Origin: Veillonella sp.
Lineage (GTDB): Bacteria > Bacillota > Negativicutes > Veillonellales > Veillonellaceae
Direction of reading: 5' to 3'
Assembly (NCBI RefSeq): GCF_041333735.1
Contig: NZ_JBGKFB010000001.1
Coordinates: 1,684,501-1,748,500 of the forward strand
DNA: 64,000 nucleotides
Position 1 is the first letter of the stretch, and each line of letters opens with the position of its first letter. Under the pieces are notes generated by a model, which was not told the origin of the DNA, searched no databases, and saw nothing but the letters and a program-made list of their open reading frames with translations. This document shows positions 1-8,229 of the stretch, piece by piece. Position numbers and translations under genes: made by a program.

Positions 1-2
1 TT

Positions 3-542
3 AAAGATGGAAAATCTCTTATTATTGATCCCGGGTTTCATAGTAAGCATATAATTGAAATGGTAGGAGATTCTGAGCCTATAGCAGTATTATTAACACA
101 TGGTCATTGTGATCATGTGTCGGCTCTTGATGAGGTTTGTGAGTATTATAATATTCCTGCTTATTTACATCCTTTGGATCAAGAGTTATTACAACTAATC
201 CGACGTAGACCTAGTGTATATAAAAAGAAGATGTACACGAATTGTAAAGATTTAGTGGCCGGTAAATTAGAAGTAGGGCCTTTTAAAATAATCGTACATC
301 ATACACCAGGCCATAGTGCTGGCTCAGTTTGTTTGGAGATTGGTGGACATCTATTTTCTGGAGATACTTTATTCAAACAAAATGTAGGAAATACCGACAA
401 CTATAAGAGTAATCCCCGTGATTTAATCATTAGTTTGAAGCATATATTAACGTTGTCAAAGGATTTAATTGTCGAACCAGGACATAAAGAATCTACAACA
501 TTAAAAGATGAAGAAGAATTCATCAAAAATATTGTAGGATAG
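3..542 (+). CDS. MBL-fold metallo-hydrolase, 3' part of gene (glyoxalase II-like)
   Basis: The reading frame is already open at base 3 (it reads KDGKSLIIDPG), so the gene starts upstream of the window and only its C-terminal ~179 codons are seen. The metal-binding signature THGHCDHV (HxHxDH) is followed by HTPGHSAGSV, SGDTLF and EPGHKE, the ordered metal ligands of the metallo-beta-lactamase superfamily. Spacing and the SGDTLF box resemble the small cytosolic hydroxyacylglutathione-hydrolase-like group common in Firmicutes. The substrate cannot be told from sequence; thioester hydrolysis is inferred from the family. The gene ends just before the tRNA operon promoter. Confidence 0.85.
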   Translation, partial: KDGKSLIIDPGFHSKHIIEMVGDSEPIAVLLTHGHCDHVSALDEVCEYYNIPAYLHPLDQELLQLIRRRPSVYKKKMYTNCKDLVAGKLEVGPFKIIVHHTPGHSAGSVCLEIGGHLFSGDTLFKQNVGNTDNYKSNPRDLIISLKHILTLSKDLIVEPGHKESTTLKDEEEFIKNIVG

Positions 543-544
543 TG

Positions 545-573
545 TTGACAAAAGTCCTGATAACCGATATACT
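545..573 (+). promoter_or_regulatory. sigma-70-type promoter of the tRNA operon
   Basis: A consensus -35 TTGACA (545-550) and a near-consensus -10 TATACT (568-573) are separated by exactly 17 bp. Transcription would start near 580, about 13 nt before tRNA-Asp. The match is as good as any in the window, as expected for stable RNA. Confidence 0.88.
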
Positions 574-592
574 AAGCAAGTACTTTGGATAC

Positions 593-668
593 GGCCCCGT
601 GGTGTAGCGGTTAACATGTCGCCCTGTCACGGCGAAGATCGTCAGTTCAAATCTGATCGGGGTCGCCA
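593..668 (+). tRNA. tRNA-Asp (anticodon GTC)
   Basis: A 76-nt cloverleaf. Acceptor arm 593-599 pairs with 658-664, G665 is the discriminator and CCA (666-668) is encoded. The anticodon stem TCGCC/GGCGA encloses loop CTGTCAC with GTC at 626-628. The T-arm has the GTTCAAATC-type loop. First of five tandem tRNAs. Confidence 0.97.
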
Positions 669-673
669 TTCAT

Positions 674-749
<76 letters not shown>

Positions 750-756
750 TGTACAT

Positions 757-831
757 GCGGGAATAGCTCAGCGGTAGAGCACCGCCTTGCCAAGGCGGGG
801 GTCGCGAGTTCGAATCTCGTTTCCCGCTCCA
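757..831 (+). tRNA. tRNA-Gly (anticodon GCC)
   Basis: A 75-nt cloverleaf with acceptor GCGGGAA starting at 757, anticodon stem CCGCC/GGCGG with GCC at 789-791, discriminator T and encoded CCA at 829-831. Confidence 0.97.
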
Positions 832-840
832 ACTTTATAT

Positions 841-915
<75 letters not shown>

Positions 916-929
916 CAATCGTTACCCAT

Positions 930-1018
930 GCCGGGGTGGCGGAACAGGCAGACGCAACGGACTTAAAATCCGTCGGTTGGAAACAACCGTACCGGTTCGA
1001 TTCCGGTCCTCGGCACCA
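930..1018 (+). tRNA. tRNA-Leu (anticodon TAA)
   Basis: An 89-nt class II tRNA with a long variable arm (CGGTTGG/AAACAACCG region). Acceptor GCCGGGG (930-936) pairs with 1008-1014, CCA is encoded, and anticodon TAA is at 964-966. Last tRNA of the cluster. Confidence 0.97.
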
Positions 1019-1021
1019 ATT

Positions 1022-1047
1022 AAGACTAACTTCGGTTAGTCTTTTTT
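1022..1047 (+). terminator. rho-independent terminator of the tRNA operon
   Basis: A 9-bp stem AAGACTAAC/GTTAGTCTT closes a stable TTCG tetraloop (1031-1034) and is followed by a T-run. It sits 4 nt after the CCA of tRNA-Leu. Confidence 0.93.
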
Positions 1048-1137
1048 CTTATGTAAATCTAGATTTTAAATGTGTATAATTTAAAAATATGAGAGTGCGT
1101 TTGTTATTAGAATGGCATATTTCAAATACGATTCTCT

Positions 1138-1608
1138 ATGTTTAATAATGTTATGAATAATAAAGCAAAATTATTAATTAGTGAATGTTTATGTGGCGTA
1201 TCCTGTCGTTATGATGGGAAAGACAATCTTATAGAACAGTTACCACTGTTAAAGGATACTTTTGATCTAGTAACCGTATGTCCAGAAGTATTAGGTGGTC
1301 TTACCATACCTCGAGATCCTGCGGAACGACAAGGTAAACGTGTATGTACGGCTAATGGAACTGATGTAACCACAGAATTCCATAAAGGAGCTCAAATTGC
1401 ATTGCATATAGCAATTCAACGGGGATGTAAGCAGGCTCTAATGAAAGCAAAAAGTCCTAGTTGCGGTTATAAGCGTATTTATGATGGTACCTTTAGTAAA
1501 ACCCTGCGAGAGGGGCACGGATGTACTGTAGAGGCCTTATTAATGAATAATATAGAGGTTTATACGGAAGAAGAAATTGACTTATTAATGGAACAAAAAA
1601 AGAGATGA
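1138..1608 (+). CDS. DUF523 family protein (YbbK-like)
   Basis: A 156-residue protein of the DUF523 family. The visible signatures are SECLCGVSCRYDG near the N terminus, VCPEVLGGL, then KAKSPSCGYKRIYDGTF with the conserved Ser-Pro-Ser-Cys-Gly. Conserved cysteines suggest metal or Fe-S binding, but the biochemical role is not established. The start is uncertain: neither ATG 1138 nor ATG 1153 has a good Shine-Dalgarno, and family alignment favours a short N terminus, so 1153 is possible. It is monocistronic between two terminators; a TATAAT at 1075-1080 may be its -10 box. The stop codon lies inside the terminator stem. Confidence 0.85.
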   Translation: MFNNVMNNKAKLLISECLCGVSCRYDGKDNLIEQLPLLKDTFDLVTVCPEVLGGLTIPRDPAERQGKRVCTANGTDVTTEFHKGAQIALHIAIQRGCKQALMKAKSPSCGYKRIYDGTFSKTLREGHGCTVEALLMNNIEVYTEEEIDLLMEQKKR

Positions 1609-1630
1609 GTTTTTAACTCATCTCTTTTTT
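1596..1630. terminator. terminator after the DUF523 gene, possibly bidirectional
   Basis: A long palindrome: stem 1596-1611 pairs with 1615-1630 around a TTT loop, with A-rich and T-rich outer arms, so it can terminate either strand. The TGA stop of the + strand gene (1606-1608) is in the left arm. Confidence 0.88.
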
Positions 1631-1703
1631 CGTGTTAATGAAACCTAAACTACTTTATACTAACATAATAAAAATGCTTTTATATTACTAGAAATGTTAA
1701 AGT

Positions 1704-3536
1704 TTATTTTCCTGCGTTTACAGGATCATTAGTTAATGGTTGTTCCCCTAGTAAGGTAGTTAGGTTATGTAAATTGAATCGATATTTACCATTACTAAAG
1801 TCTCTTGTTGCATCATACCGTTGATTAGGTGCGTGCATAAGACCAATCAATGTGTCATATAGTAAATCATTTGTAAAGTATTGATGTTCGTGTTTAGAGA
1901 GTTCTTCTGCTGTTTGAGGATACTCAGCACGATATTGAGGTGATAAATATATCCAGAATGGAATATGAGTCATAACAAAGTCAAATGTATCTGGATTATG
2001 AGATTTATCTAAACTTTCACCGTGGTCAGAGAAATACACCATGGCTTGCAAGTTTAATTTTTCCTTACCATAAGTATAAATTTGTTGTAATAACCAGTCT
2101 GTATAAAGTTGGCTATTAGCATATGCTTCTTGACCATCTGGATATGGGCCCTGTTTCCATTTACTAAATTCATGTGGATAACGGTCGTTGTAGTAAATAT
2201 GACTACCCATGATATGAATGACGATGAAGTTATTTTTACTTGGATCAACAGACTGTAATAATGGTAAGAGTGATTCATCATAGCGATCAGAGAAAGCATA
2301 AGATTCATGTGACCATTTAGTGGTGTCTGCTGTTTTAGCCATTAATGAAATAGCTGTATCATATTCACCAAATACACCTTGGTTACTAAACCAAGAAGTA
2401 GTATATCCAGCTTTTTTAGCAACATCTAAAATATTTGCAGAATCGAGGAACGGTTTATCATCATATTGATTACGTTCTGATAAAGCACGTTCGAGGGTAG
2501 GTACTGTTTGTACGTATGATGAATATGCGTTATCAAAGAAGACAAAATCTTTATTATCTGCACGCATAGTACCTTGCCATGGCGTATCATCATAAGGGAA
2601 GTTTGGATTATATACCTTCATATAATCACGAGAACTAGATTCACCGATGACTAATATGATAGTACCTGGTGTTTTATTAGCAGAAGTTTCCTTTGTATCC
2701 AAATTGAAGGAATCGAATACTAAATGATGGTTATCATTATATTGTTGCATTTGTTTTACATAGTCGCCAGCTGCAATCCAGTTTGCTACAATACATGTTT
2801 TCGGGAATAAGAAGAATGGTACGTATACTAAGAATGCTACTATGGATGCAATGAGCAATGTAGAGCGCATAGGTCGTGTAGTATTTAAGTTTACTACCGC
2901 TTTCATTCCTAGATTAGACCAATAGAGTAGATAGGTCCATATTACAAGGCCAATACCAACAGCGATAAGACCAGGAATACCAGCAGCATTTTTTAAGAAA
3001 CCAAATGCTTCTTCAGGATTTGTCATGTATACTGCTAGTAAACTAGCTGGCGTTAAACAATGCCATGTAGTTAGATAGTATCCTATTTGTAAGAATGGGA
3101 TAAGGCTCAATATCATGGTAATAATTGCCATGATTAATGATGTAGTTTTATGGAGACGATTCGTTTGGTTCAGTAAAAATTGAATCCCCGATAAACCCAT
3201 AAAGATTAATAAGCCAAATAAAAAATCATTAGCAAATTCATAAAAATATAAAGGTTTTACATAGGACCAGTGGAACAAAAGTGGGAATGTAAGGGCCCAA
3301 AGAATACCGACTAAGCCATATCCCAAAAATGGTCTATGAAAAACGGTACATCCCATAAAATATTGAAATAAAAAAGTACCTACAATTGTTGGTACTGCTA
3401 AAATCGTTATATCTTCAACATCTAGACCTAGTGTAATAGGTTCATAGATGAAAAATAGAGCTATATATAAAGCAATACCAATGATACCAAAGCGAAAGAT
3501 GGGGTTTCTCCCAATTTGCTTTAAATTAGATGACAT
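1704..3536 (-). CDS. sulfatase-family membrane phosphoethanolamine transferase (EptA/CptA-like)
   Basis: A 610-residue inner-membrane enzyme. The first ~255 residues hold about six to seven hydrophobic segments; the rest is a periplasmic alkaline-phosphatase/sulfatase-type domain. VIGESSSRDY (E at ~299) matches the metal-binding GE(S/T)xR box of the Ept family, VQTVPTLERAL supplies the Thr expected as the phosphoethanolamine-carrying nucleophile, and FSDHGESLDKSH holds the Asp-His metal ligands. The family moves phosphoethanolamine from phosphatidylethanolamine to lipid A or LPS core sugars; the acceptor here is inferred. ATG 3536 is chosen because AGAGGGGA lies 8 nt upstream; a longer reading from 3563 lacks a Shine-Dalgarno. 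It stands alone, divergent from scpA. Confidence 0.85.
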   Translation of the reverse strand: MSSNLKQIGRNPIFRFGIIGIALYIALFFIYEPITLGLDVEDITILAVPTIVGTFLFQYFMGCTVFHRPFLGYGLVGILWALTFPLLFHWSYVKPLYFYEFANDFLFGLLIFMGLSGIQFLLNQTNRLHKTTSLIMAIITMILSLIPFLQIGYYLTTWHCLTPASLLAVYMTNPEEAFGFLKNAAGIPGLIAVGIGLVIWTYLLYWSNLGMKAVVNLNTTRPMRSTLLIASIVAFLVYVPFFLFPKTCIVANWIAAGDYVKQMQQYNDNHHLVFDSFNLDTKETSANKTPGTIILVIGESSSRDYMKVYNPNFPYDDTPWQGTMRADNKDFVFFDNAYSSYVQTVPTLERALSERNQYDDKPFLDSANILDVAKKAGYTTSWFSNQGVFGEYDTAISLMAKTADTTKWSHESYAFSDRYDESLLPLLQSVDPSKNNFIVIHIMGSHIYYNDRYPHEFSKWKQGPYPDGQEAYANSQLYTDWLLQQIYTYGKEKLNLQAMVYFSDHGESLDKSHNPDTFDFVMTHIPFWIYLSPQYRAEYPQTAEELSKHEHQYFTNDLLYDTLIGLMHAPNQRYDATRDFSNGKYRFNLHNLTTLLGEQPLTNDPVNAGK

Positions 3537-3635
3537 AATAAATCCCCTCTTGAAGGAATACACAATAATTTATTTCTATAATATATAATAATTACTATAA
3601 TAAAGATAGCAGATGACTGTAAAAAAAACAATTAT

Positions 3636-3665
3636 TTGAAAGTACTACTATAAATGCTTTATAAT
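3636..3665 (+). promoter_or_regulatory. probable promoter of the scpA operon
   Basis: TTGAAA (3636-3641) and TATAAT (3660-3665) are 18 bp apart, 38 nt before the scpA start. The surrounding 3540-3702 region is very AT-rich and must also carry the - strand gene's promoter, which is not resolved. Confidence 0.6.
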
Positions 3666-3702
3666 TATATAGTTAAAGTATATTTTCTAAGGATTGGGGT
3701 TT

Positions 3703-4428
3703 ATGGGAGATTATAATTATAAGTTGGATGTCTTTGAAGGCCCTTTGGACTTGCTTTTGCATCTTATTGAAAAACATAAAATAGAAATCACCGATATTCC
3801 TATCGTTGAAATTACGAGTCAATACCTAGAATATTTAGATAATTGGAATCACTTTGATATTCATTATAGTAGTGAGTTTCTTGTAATGGCTTCTACTTTG
3901 TTACAGATTAAATCGCGTATGCTATTACCTAAAGCTGAACCTGAGCCAGAAGATGCTGAAGATCCACGTGATGAATTGGTAGCTAAATTAGTAGAGTTTA
4001 AAAAAATCAAAGATTTTACAGCTATACTGATGGAACGTACGGCTGTATCCGCCAATATATTTAGTAGACCTGAAGAAACAAGCGTACTTGGGTTAGATAA
4101 TGTATATAATTTAGAACTTTCCCGATTATATGAGATTTTTTATCAGACCATAAAACGCGCTAAGGAATTACCTGAAGAGGAGCCTATTCGCGAGGTCAAG
4201 GTTGAAAAAGACAGTTATAGTCTAGAGGATATGATTTTGTCTTTATCTAGTCGAGTACGACGTGGTGAAAGTTTATATTTTAGGGAGTTATTAATAGCAA
4301 TTGAAACAAAAAGTGGTATGGTAACAATCTTTATGGCTGTTTTAGAATTGTTGAAGCAACAAGTTATGGAAATGCGCTATGAAGAGGATGATATTATATT
4401 CACTGCAGCCTTAGAAGGTACCGTATAG
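3703..4428 (+). CDS. scpA: segregation and condensation protein A
   Basis: The kleisin subunit of the SMC-ScpAB condensin-like complex that organises and segregates the chromosome. The 241-residue protein begins with the family hallmark YKLDVFEGPLDLLLHLIEK, followed by ITDIPIVEITSQYLEYL, and ends with a winged-helix C terminus. ATG 3703 is preferred over TTG 3694 because AAGGA (3689-3693) sits 9 nt before the ATG but directly abuts the TTG. First gene of a co-directional run; scpB follows after 12 nt. Confidence 0.96.
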   Translation: MGDYNYKLDVFEGPLDLLLHLIEKHKIEITDIPIVEITSQYLEYLDNWNHFDIHYSSEFLVMASTLLQIKSRMLLPKAEPEPEDAEDPRDELVAKLVEFKKIKDFTAILMERTAVSANIFSRPEETSVLGLDNVYNLELSRLYEIFYQTIKRAKELPEEEPIREVKVEKDSYSLEDMILSLSSRVRRGESLYFRELLIAIETKSGMVTIFMAVLELLKQQVMEMRYEEDDIIFTAALEGTV

Positions 4429-4440
4429 AAAGGGGGCTAT

Positions 4441-4950
4441 ATGAGCTTACCAACAATGCATTTAGAGGCCGTGTTGTTCTCAGCGGCAAAACCTATATCA
4501 ATAGAAATGCTTGAAGAAGTATTTGAACTTTCAAAAGAGGAAGTACAAGATTATATAGATACATTACAACGGGAACTAGAAGAGCAAAATCGCGGCATCC
4601 GTTTGAGAGTATCTGGAGCAGGTATTGAGTTAGTTAGTGCCATGGAAAGTGCTGACTATGTAGGTCATATCCGTAAGAGAGAAGATAAATTATCTAATGC
4701 AGCGATGGAAACATTAGCTGTCATAGCCTATAAACAACCTATAACTAAAGCTGAAATTGAAGAAATCCGCGGTGTAAATAGTGATAAGATTATTAAACAA
4801 TTACTCACTCGATCTCTTATTGCGGAACTAGGTCATAAAGATACTGTAGGAAGACCTATTCTTTACGGAACAACTGACGAGTTTTTAAGAAGTGCTGGCG
4901 TAGAATCTATTGAAGCTTTACATCAAGAAGTTTCAGAAACAGAAGGATAA
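4441..4950 (+). CDS. scpB: segregation and condensation protein B
   Basis: A 169-residue ScpB with tandem winged helices. HLEAVLFSAAKPIS near the start and ETLAVIAYKQPITKAEIEEI in the middle are the most conserved family segments, followed by the GRPILYGTT motif of the second winged helix. It bridges ScpA and the SMC heads. A strong AAAGGGGG precedes the ATG, and the gene ends 1 nt before rluB. Confidence 0.96.
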   Translation: MSLPTMHLEAVLFSAAKPISIEMLEEVFELSKEEVQDYIDTLQRELEEQNRGIRLRVSGAGIELVSAMESADYVGHIRKREDKLSNAAMETLAVIAYKQPITKAEIEEIRGVNSDKIIKQLLTRSLIAELGHKDTVGRPILYGTTDEFLRSAGVESIEALHQEVSETEG

Positions 4951-4951
4951 T

Positions 4952-5680
4952 ATGGAACGATTACAAAAATTTATTGCTAGTTGTGGTGTAGCATCACGAC
5001 GCAAGGCAGAAGAATTAATTACGGAGGGGAAAGTTCAGGTTAATGGCCGCAAGGTAACTGAGCTGGGCGTTAAAATTGACCCTCAAAAAGATAAGGTTAA
5101 GGTTAATGGCCAATTATTGGCGCAAGAAAAGCCTGTATATTATTTATTAAATAAGCCAAAAGGCGTTATTACATCGGTATCTGATCCTCAAGGTCGAGAA
5201 ACTGTTTTAGATTATATCAAAAATGAATCTAAACGCATTTATCCTATTGGTCGTCTCGATTTATATACTGAAGGTTTATTATTACTTACCAATGATGGTG
5301 AGTTAGCACAAAACTTAACTCATCCGTCTAAGGGCGTAGAAAAAACATATGAGGTGCGTATTAAGGGCCGTGTTCGTGATGAAGATTTACAGGTTATTGC
5401 CAATGGTGTAGCACTGGAAGATGGTATAACAGCTCCTGCAACAATTGTAGATCTCGGTTTTGATGATCATAATGGTGTTCATGAAGTAGAAATTACAATC
5501 CATGAAGGTCGTAATCGCCAAGTTCGTCGTATGTTTGAACACTTTGGGTACCGTATTCATAACTTAAAACGAATTGCCTATGCTGGGCTTACCTTAGGTG
5601 GTGTTAAACGTGGTGGTTCTCGTCAGCTTACAATTCGTGAAGTAAAAGCTCTAAAAGCGTTAGGAGCAGATAAGGAATGA
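4952..5680 (+). CDS. rluB: 23S rRNA pseudouridine synthase, RluB family
   Basis: A 242-residue enzyme that converts uridine to pseudouridine in rRNA; the exact target (RluB-type, 23S helix 80 loop) is inferred. An N-terminal S4 RNA-binding domain (MERLQKFIASCGVASRRKAE, about residues 1-55) precedes the catalytic domain with GRLDLYTEGLLLLTNDG, where D103 is the predicted catalytic Asp. KTYEV and GRNRQVRRMFE follow as in the family. The start at 4952 has AGAAGGA 5 nt upstream; the longer frame from 4910 would overlap scpB heavily. The stop overlaps the next gene by ATGA. Confidence 0.93.
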   Translation: MERLQKFIASCGVASRRKAEELITEGKVQVNGRKVTELGVKIDPQKDKVKVNGQLLAQEKPVYYLLNKPKGVITSVSDPQGRETVLDYIKNESKRIYPIGRLDLYTEGLLLLTNDGELAQNLTHPSKGVEKTYEVRIKGRVRDEDLQVIANGVALEDGITAPATIVDLGFDDHNGVHEVEITIHEGRNRQVRRMFEHFGYRIHNLKRIAYAGLTLGGVKRGGSRQLTIREVKALKALGADKE

Positions 5681-6924
5681 AACAAATTGTAGTCATTGGC
5701 GGTGGTGCAGCAGGTCTTATGGCAGCTGTTATAGCTGGTCGTGAAGGGGCACGTGTCATCTTACTAGAAAAAATGAATATGGTTGGTAAGAAGATGGGCA
5801 TTACAGGTAAAGGTCGCTGTAATATTACAAATAGTGCAGATATGACCGAGTTCATTAAAAATACGCCTGGTAATGGTAAGTTCCTATATGGCGCTTATGA
5901 ACGCTTTAGTAATGAAGACTTGCTTGAATTATTACATAGTTGGGGCTTAAAAACTAAGGTTGAACGAGGGGGACGTGTATTCCCAGAATCTGATTCTGCT
6001 TTAGAAGTACGCAATATATTCATGAAAATCCTTAAAAAGTATAAAGTACAAGTTCATTTAAATGAACCTGTTACATCAATTACTGTTGAGGATGGTCGTG
6101 TTGTAGGAGTTACAACAGATAAGGAACAATATGCTTGTGATGCCGCTATCATTTGTACCGGTGGTGCCTCTTATCCGTTAACTGGTTCTACTGGTGATGG
6201 ATATGCTTTAGCTAAAAAAATTGGTCATACCATTACAGATATAAGACCATCATTGGTACCAATTGTAACAGGGGAATCTTGGGTAAAAGATATTATGGGG
6301 CTTAGTCTTCGTAATGTTGAGGTATCCGTTATTTCGAAAAATAAGTTACAAGCAAAACAATTTGGGGAAATGATGTTCACTCATTTTGGCCTTACGGGTC
6401 CTACAATCTTGTCTTTAAGTCATACAGTAGGCAAATTGTTGCGTAAGAAAAATCCACAAATCACTATTGAAATAAATCTGAAGCCTGCATTAACTGCAGA
6501 AGTTTTAGACAAACGCTTACAGAAGGATTTTGATTTATATTCAAAAAAACAATTAGCTAATGGGATGAAAGATTTGTTACCTGTCAATCTGATTCCGATT
6601 GTGATAAACCTTGCTGAATTAGATCCAAGTAAACCCATTAATCAAATTACAAAAGAAGAACGTATGCGTTTATGTCATGTATTACAACATATGACATTAA
6701 CTGTAAAGGAGTTACGCCCTGTAACAGAAGCAATTGTTACAGCCGGTGGTATTTCGTTAAAAGAGTTTAGTCCCAAAACCATGGAATCTAAATTGGTGAA
6801 AGGCTTATATGGTGCTGGTGAGGTTCTAGATATTGATGCCTTTACGGGCGGCTATAATTTACAAGCTGCTTTTTCCACTGGTTATGTGGCGGCAATGCAT
6901 GCTGTACATGGTGATGAAGAATAG
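5677..6924 (+). CDS. NAD(P)/FAD-dependent oxidoreductase, HI0933/YhiN family
   Basis: A 415-residue flavoprotein. The N terminus IVVIGGGAAGLMAAVIAG is a Rossmann FAD-binding GxGxxG motif, and GITGKGRCNITN is the signature of the HI0933/YhiN (BaiN-like) family. The C-terminal part has the family's TGGxxLKEF and FTGGYNLQAAFSTGYVA, which closes the FAD site. The natural substrate is unknown for most members. It overlaps rluB by 4 nt and is followed 8 nt later by cmk, so it is co-expressed with rRNA-modification and nucleotide genes; nothing in the context gives its substrate. Confidence 0.9.
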   Translation: MKQIVVIGGGAAGLMAAVIAGREGARVILLEKMNMVGKKMGITGKGRCNITNSADMTEFIKNTPGNGKFLYGAYERFSNEDLLELLHSWGLKTKVERGGRVFPESDSALEVRNIFMKILKKYKVQVHLNEPVTSITVEDGRVVGVTTDKEQYACDAAIICTGGASYPLTGSTGDGYALAKKIGHTITDIRPSLVPIVTGESWVKDIMGLSLRNVEVSVISKNKLQAKQFGEMMFTHFGLTGPTILSLSHTVGKLLRKKNPQITIEINLKPALTAEVLDKRLQKDFDLYSKKQLANGMKDLLPVNLIPIVINLAELDPSKPINQITKEERMRLCHVLQHMTLTVKELRPVTEAIVTAGGISLKEFSPKTMESKLVKGLYGAGEVLDIDAFTGGYNLQAAFSTGYVAAMHAVHGDEE

Positions 6925-6932
6925 AGGTTATT

Positions 6933-7607
6933 ATGAATACTAAAAAAATTGCCATTGCTATTGATGGTCCTGCAGGGGCTGGTAAAAGTAGTATTTCAAA
7001 AGTAGTGGCCAATGAATTGGGTTATTTATATATTGATACAGGCGCTATGTATCGAGGTGTAACATGGGCGATTCTCGATAGCCATGTTAATGTGAACAAT
7101 CAAAAAGATGTAGAATCATTGCTCCCTTCATTAGATCTAACATTAGAGCCTACTGCAAATGCTTGTAAAGTATTTGTAAAAGGTCAAGACGTGACAGATC
7201 TAATTCGACAACAACAAATCAATGAGAATGTATCGACTATTGCTTCTTATAAAGGTGTTCGTGAATACTTAGTTGAACGCCAACAAGCTATGGCTGCTGT
7301 TGGTGGTGTTATTTTAGATGGTCGCGATATAGGTTCTGTTGTACTACCAAAGGCTGAGTTGAAGATATATTTAACAGCATCTGTAGATGCACGAGCAAAA
7401 CGTAGATGGCTTGAAGTTCAAGGTACTTCTAATGAACAATCATTAGAAGACATTAAAAAGAATGTTGAAAGTCGCGATGAAATGGATAAAAATCGCGATG
7501 AATCTCCACTGGTGTGCGTTGAGGATGCTATTGTTGTGGATTCTAGTAACATGACGTTTGATGAAACAGTGGAACATATATTACATCTAGTACAGGAGCG
7601 AATCTAA
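6933..7607 (+). CDS. cmk: cytidylate kinase
   Basis: A 224-residue (d)CMP kinase that forms (d)CDP from ATP and (d)CMP. AIDGPAGAGKSSISK is the P-loop, YIDTGAMYRG the CMP-binding segment and DGRDIGSVVLP the conserved Arg-Asp region; the LID part ends with RDESPL. Length is normal. AGAGG is 8 nt before the ATG. plsC begins 1 nt after the stop, in the common Firmicute order cmk-plsC-ispH/S1. Confidence 0.97.
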   Translation: MNTKKIAIAIDGPAGAGKSSISKVVANELGYLYIDTGAMYRGVTWAILDSHVNVNNQKDVESLLPSLDLTLEPTANACKVFVKGQDVTDLIRQQQINENVSTIASYKGVREYLVERQQAMAAVGGVILDGRDIGSVVLPKAELKIYLTASVDARAKRRWLEVQGTSNEQSLEDIKKNVESRDEMDKNRDESPLVCVEDAIVVDSSNMTFDETVEHILHLVQERI

Positions 7608-7608
7608 G

Positions 7609-8229
7609 ATGAATAAATTTTCTACATGGCTTTGGCGTACTGCCTTTTGGTTGCGCTATAAAGTCGGTTATGGACTAAAGGTATATGGGCGTGATAATTT
7701 TCCTATGGAAGGTCCCGTTATTGTTGTACCAAATCATTTGAGTAACAATGATCCGCCTATCTGTGGCTATGCATTACCTAGACATGTACATTTCATGGCG
7801 AAACAGGAATTATTTGTGAATCCCATTTCTCGATTTTTCTGTACATGGCTTGGTGCATTTCCACTAAATCGCGGTGCTATCGACAAGGTAGCTATACGTC
7901 ATGCCTTAGGATTATTGAAAGACAATAAGGTGCTAGGGATATTTGCTGAAGGAAACCGTCAAAAGAGCGGTAAGCTTGGAAGATTTCATGATGGCGCAGC
8001 ATCAATTGCATTGCGTACAGGCATTGGTATAACACCAGTTGCTATTATTGGATCTCATAATATGAAGAAAAATCAAGTAGCTTGTATTATTGGTAAACAA
8101 GTTCCTGTAAATAAAGCTAAACCAACACCTGAAGCAATCAAAGAGGTTAATGATCGTGTTAAAGGTGAAATTCAACGCATGATAGATTCGTATCATGAAA
8201 ATCGTATAGAGGAGACTTTATGGAAATAA
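7609..8229 (+). CDS. plsC: 1-acyl-sn-glycerol-3-phosphate acyltransferase
   Basis: A 206-residue membrane-associated acyltransferase that makes phosphatidic acid from lysophosphatidic acid. Motif I is NHLSNNDP (NHx4D; residues ~44-50), motif III is AEGNRQKSG in place of the more usual EGTR, and TPVAIIGS is motif IV. The Asn replacing Thr in motif III is a mild deviation. The Shine-Dalgarno CAGGAG overlaps the end of cmk. Its 3' end overlaps ispH by 10 nt, suggesting translational coupling. Confidence 0.92.
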   Translation: MNKFSTWLWRTAFWLRYKVGYGLKVYGRDNFPMEGPVIVVPNHLSNNDPPICGYALPRHVHFMAKQELFVNPISRFFCTWLGAFPLNRGAIDKVAIRHALGLLKDNKVLGIFAEGNRQKSGKLGRFHDGAASIALRTGIGITPVAIIGSHNMKKNQVACIIGKQVPVNKAKPTPEAIKEVNDRVKGEIQRMIDSYHENRIEETLWK

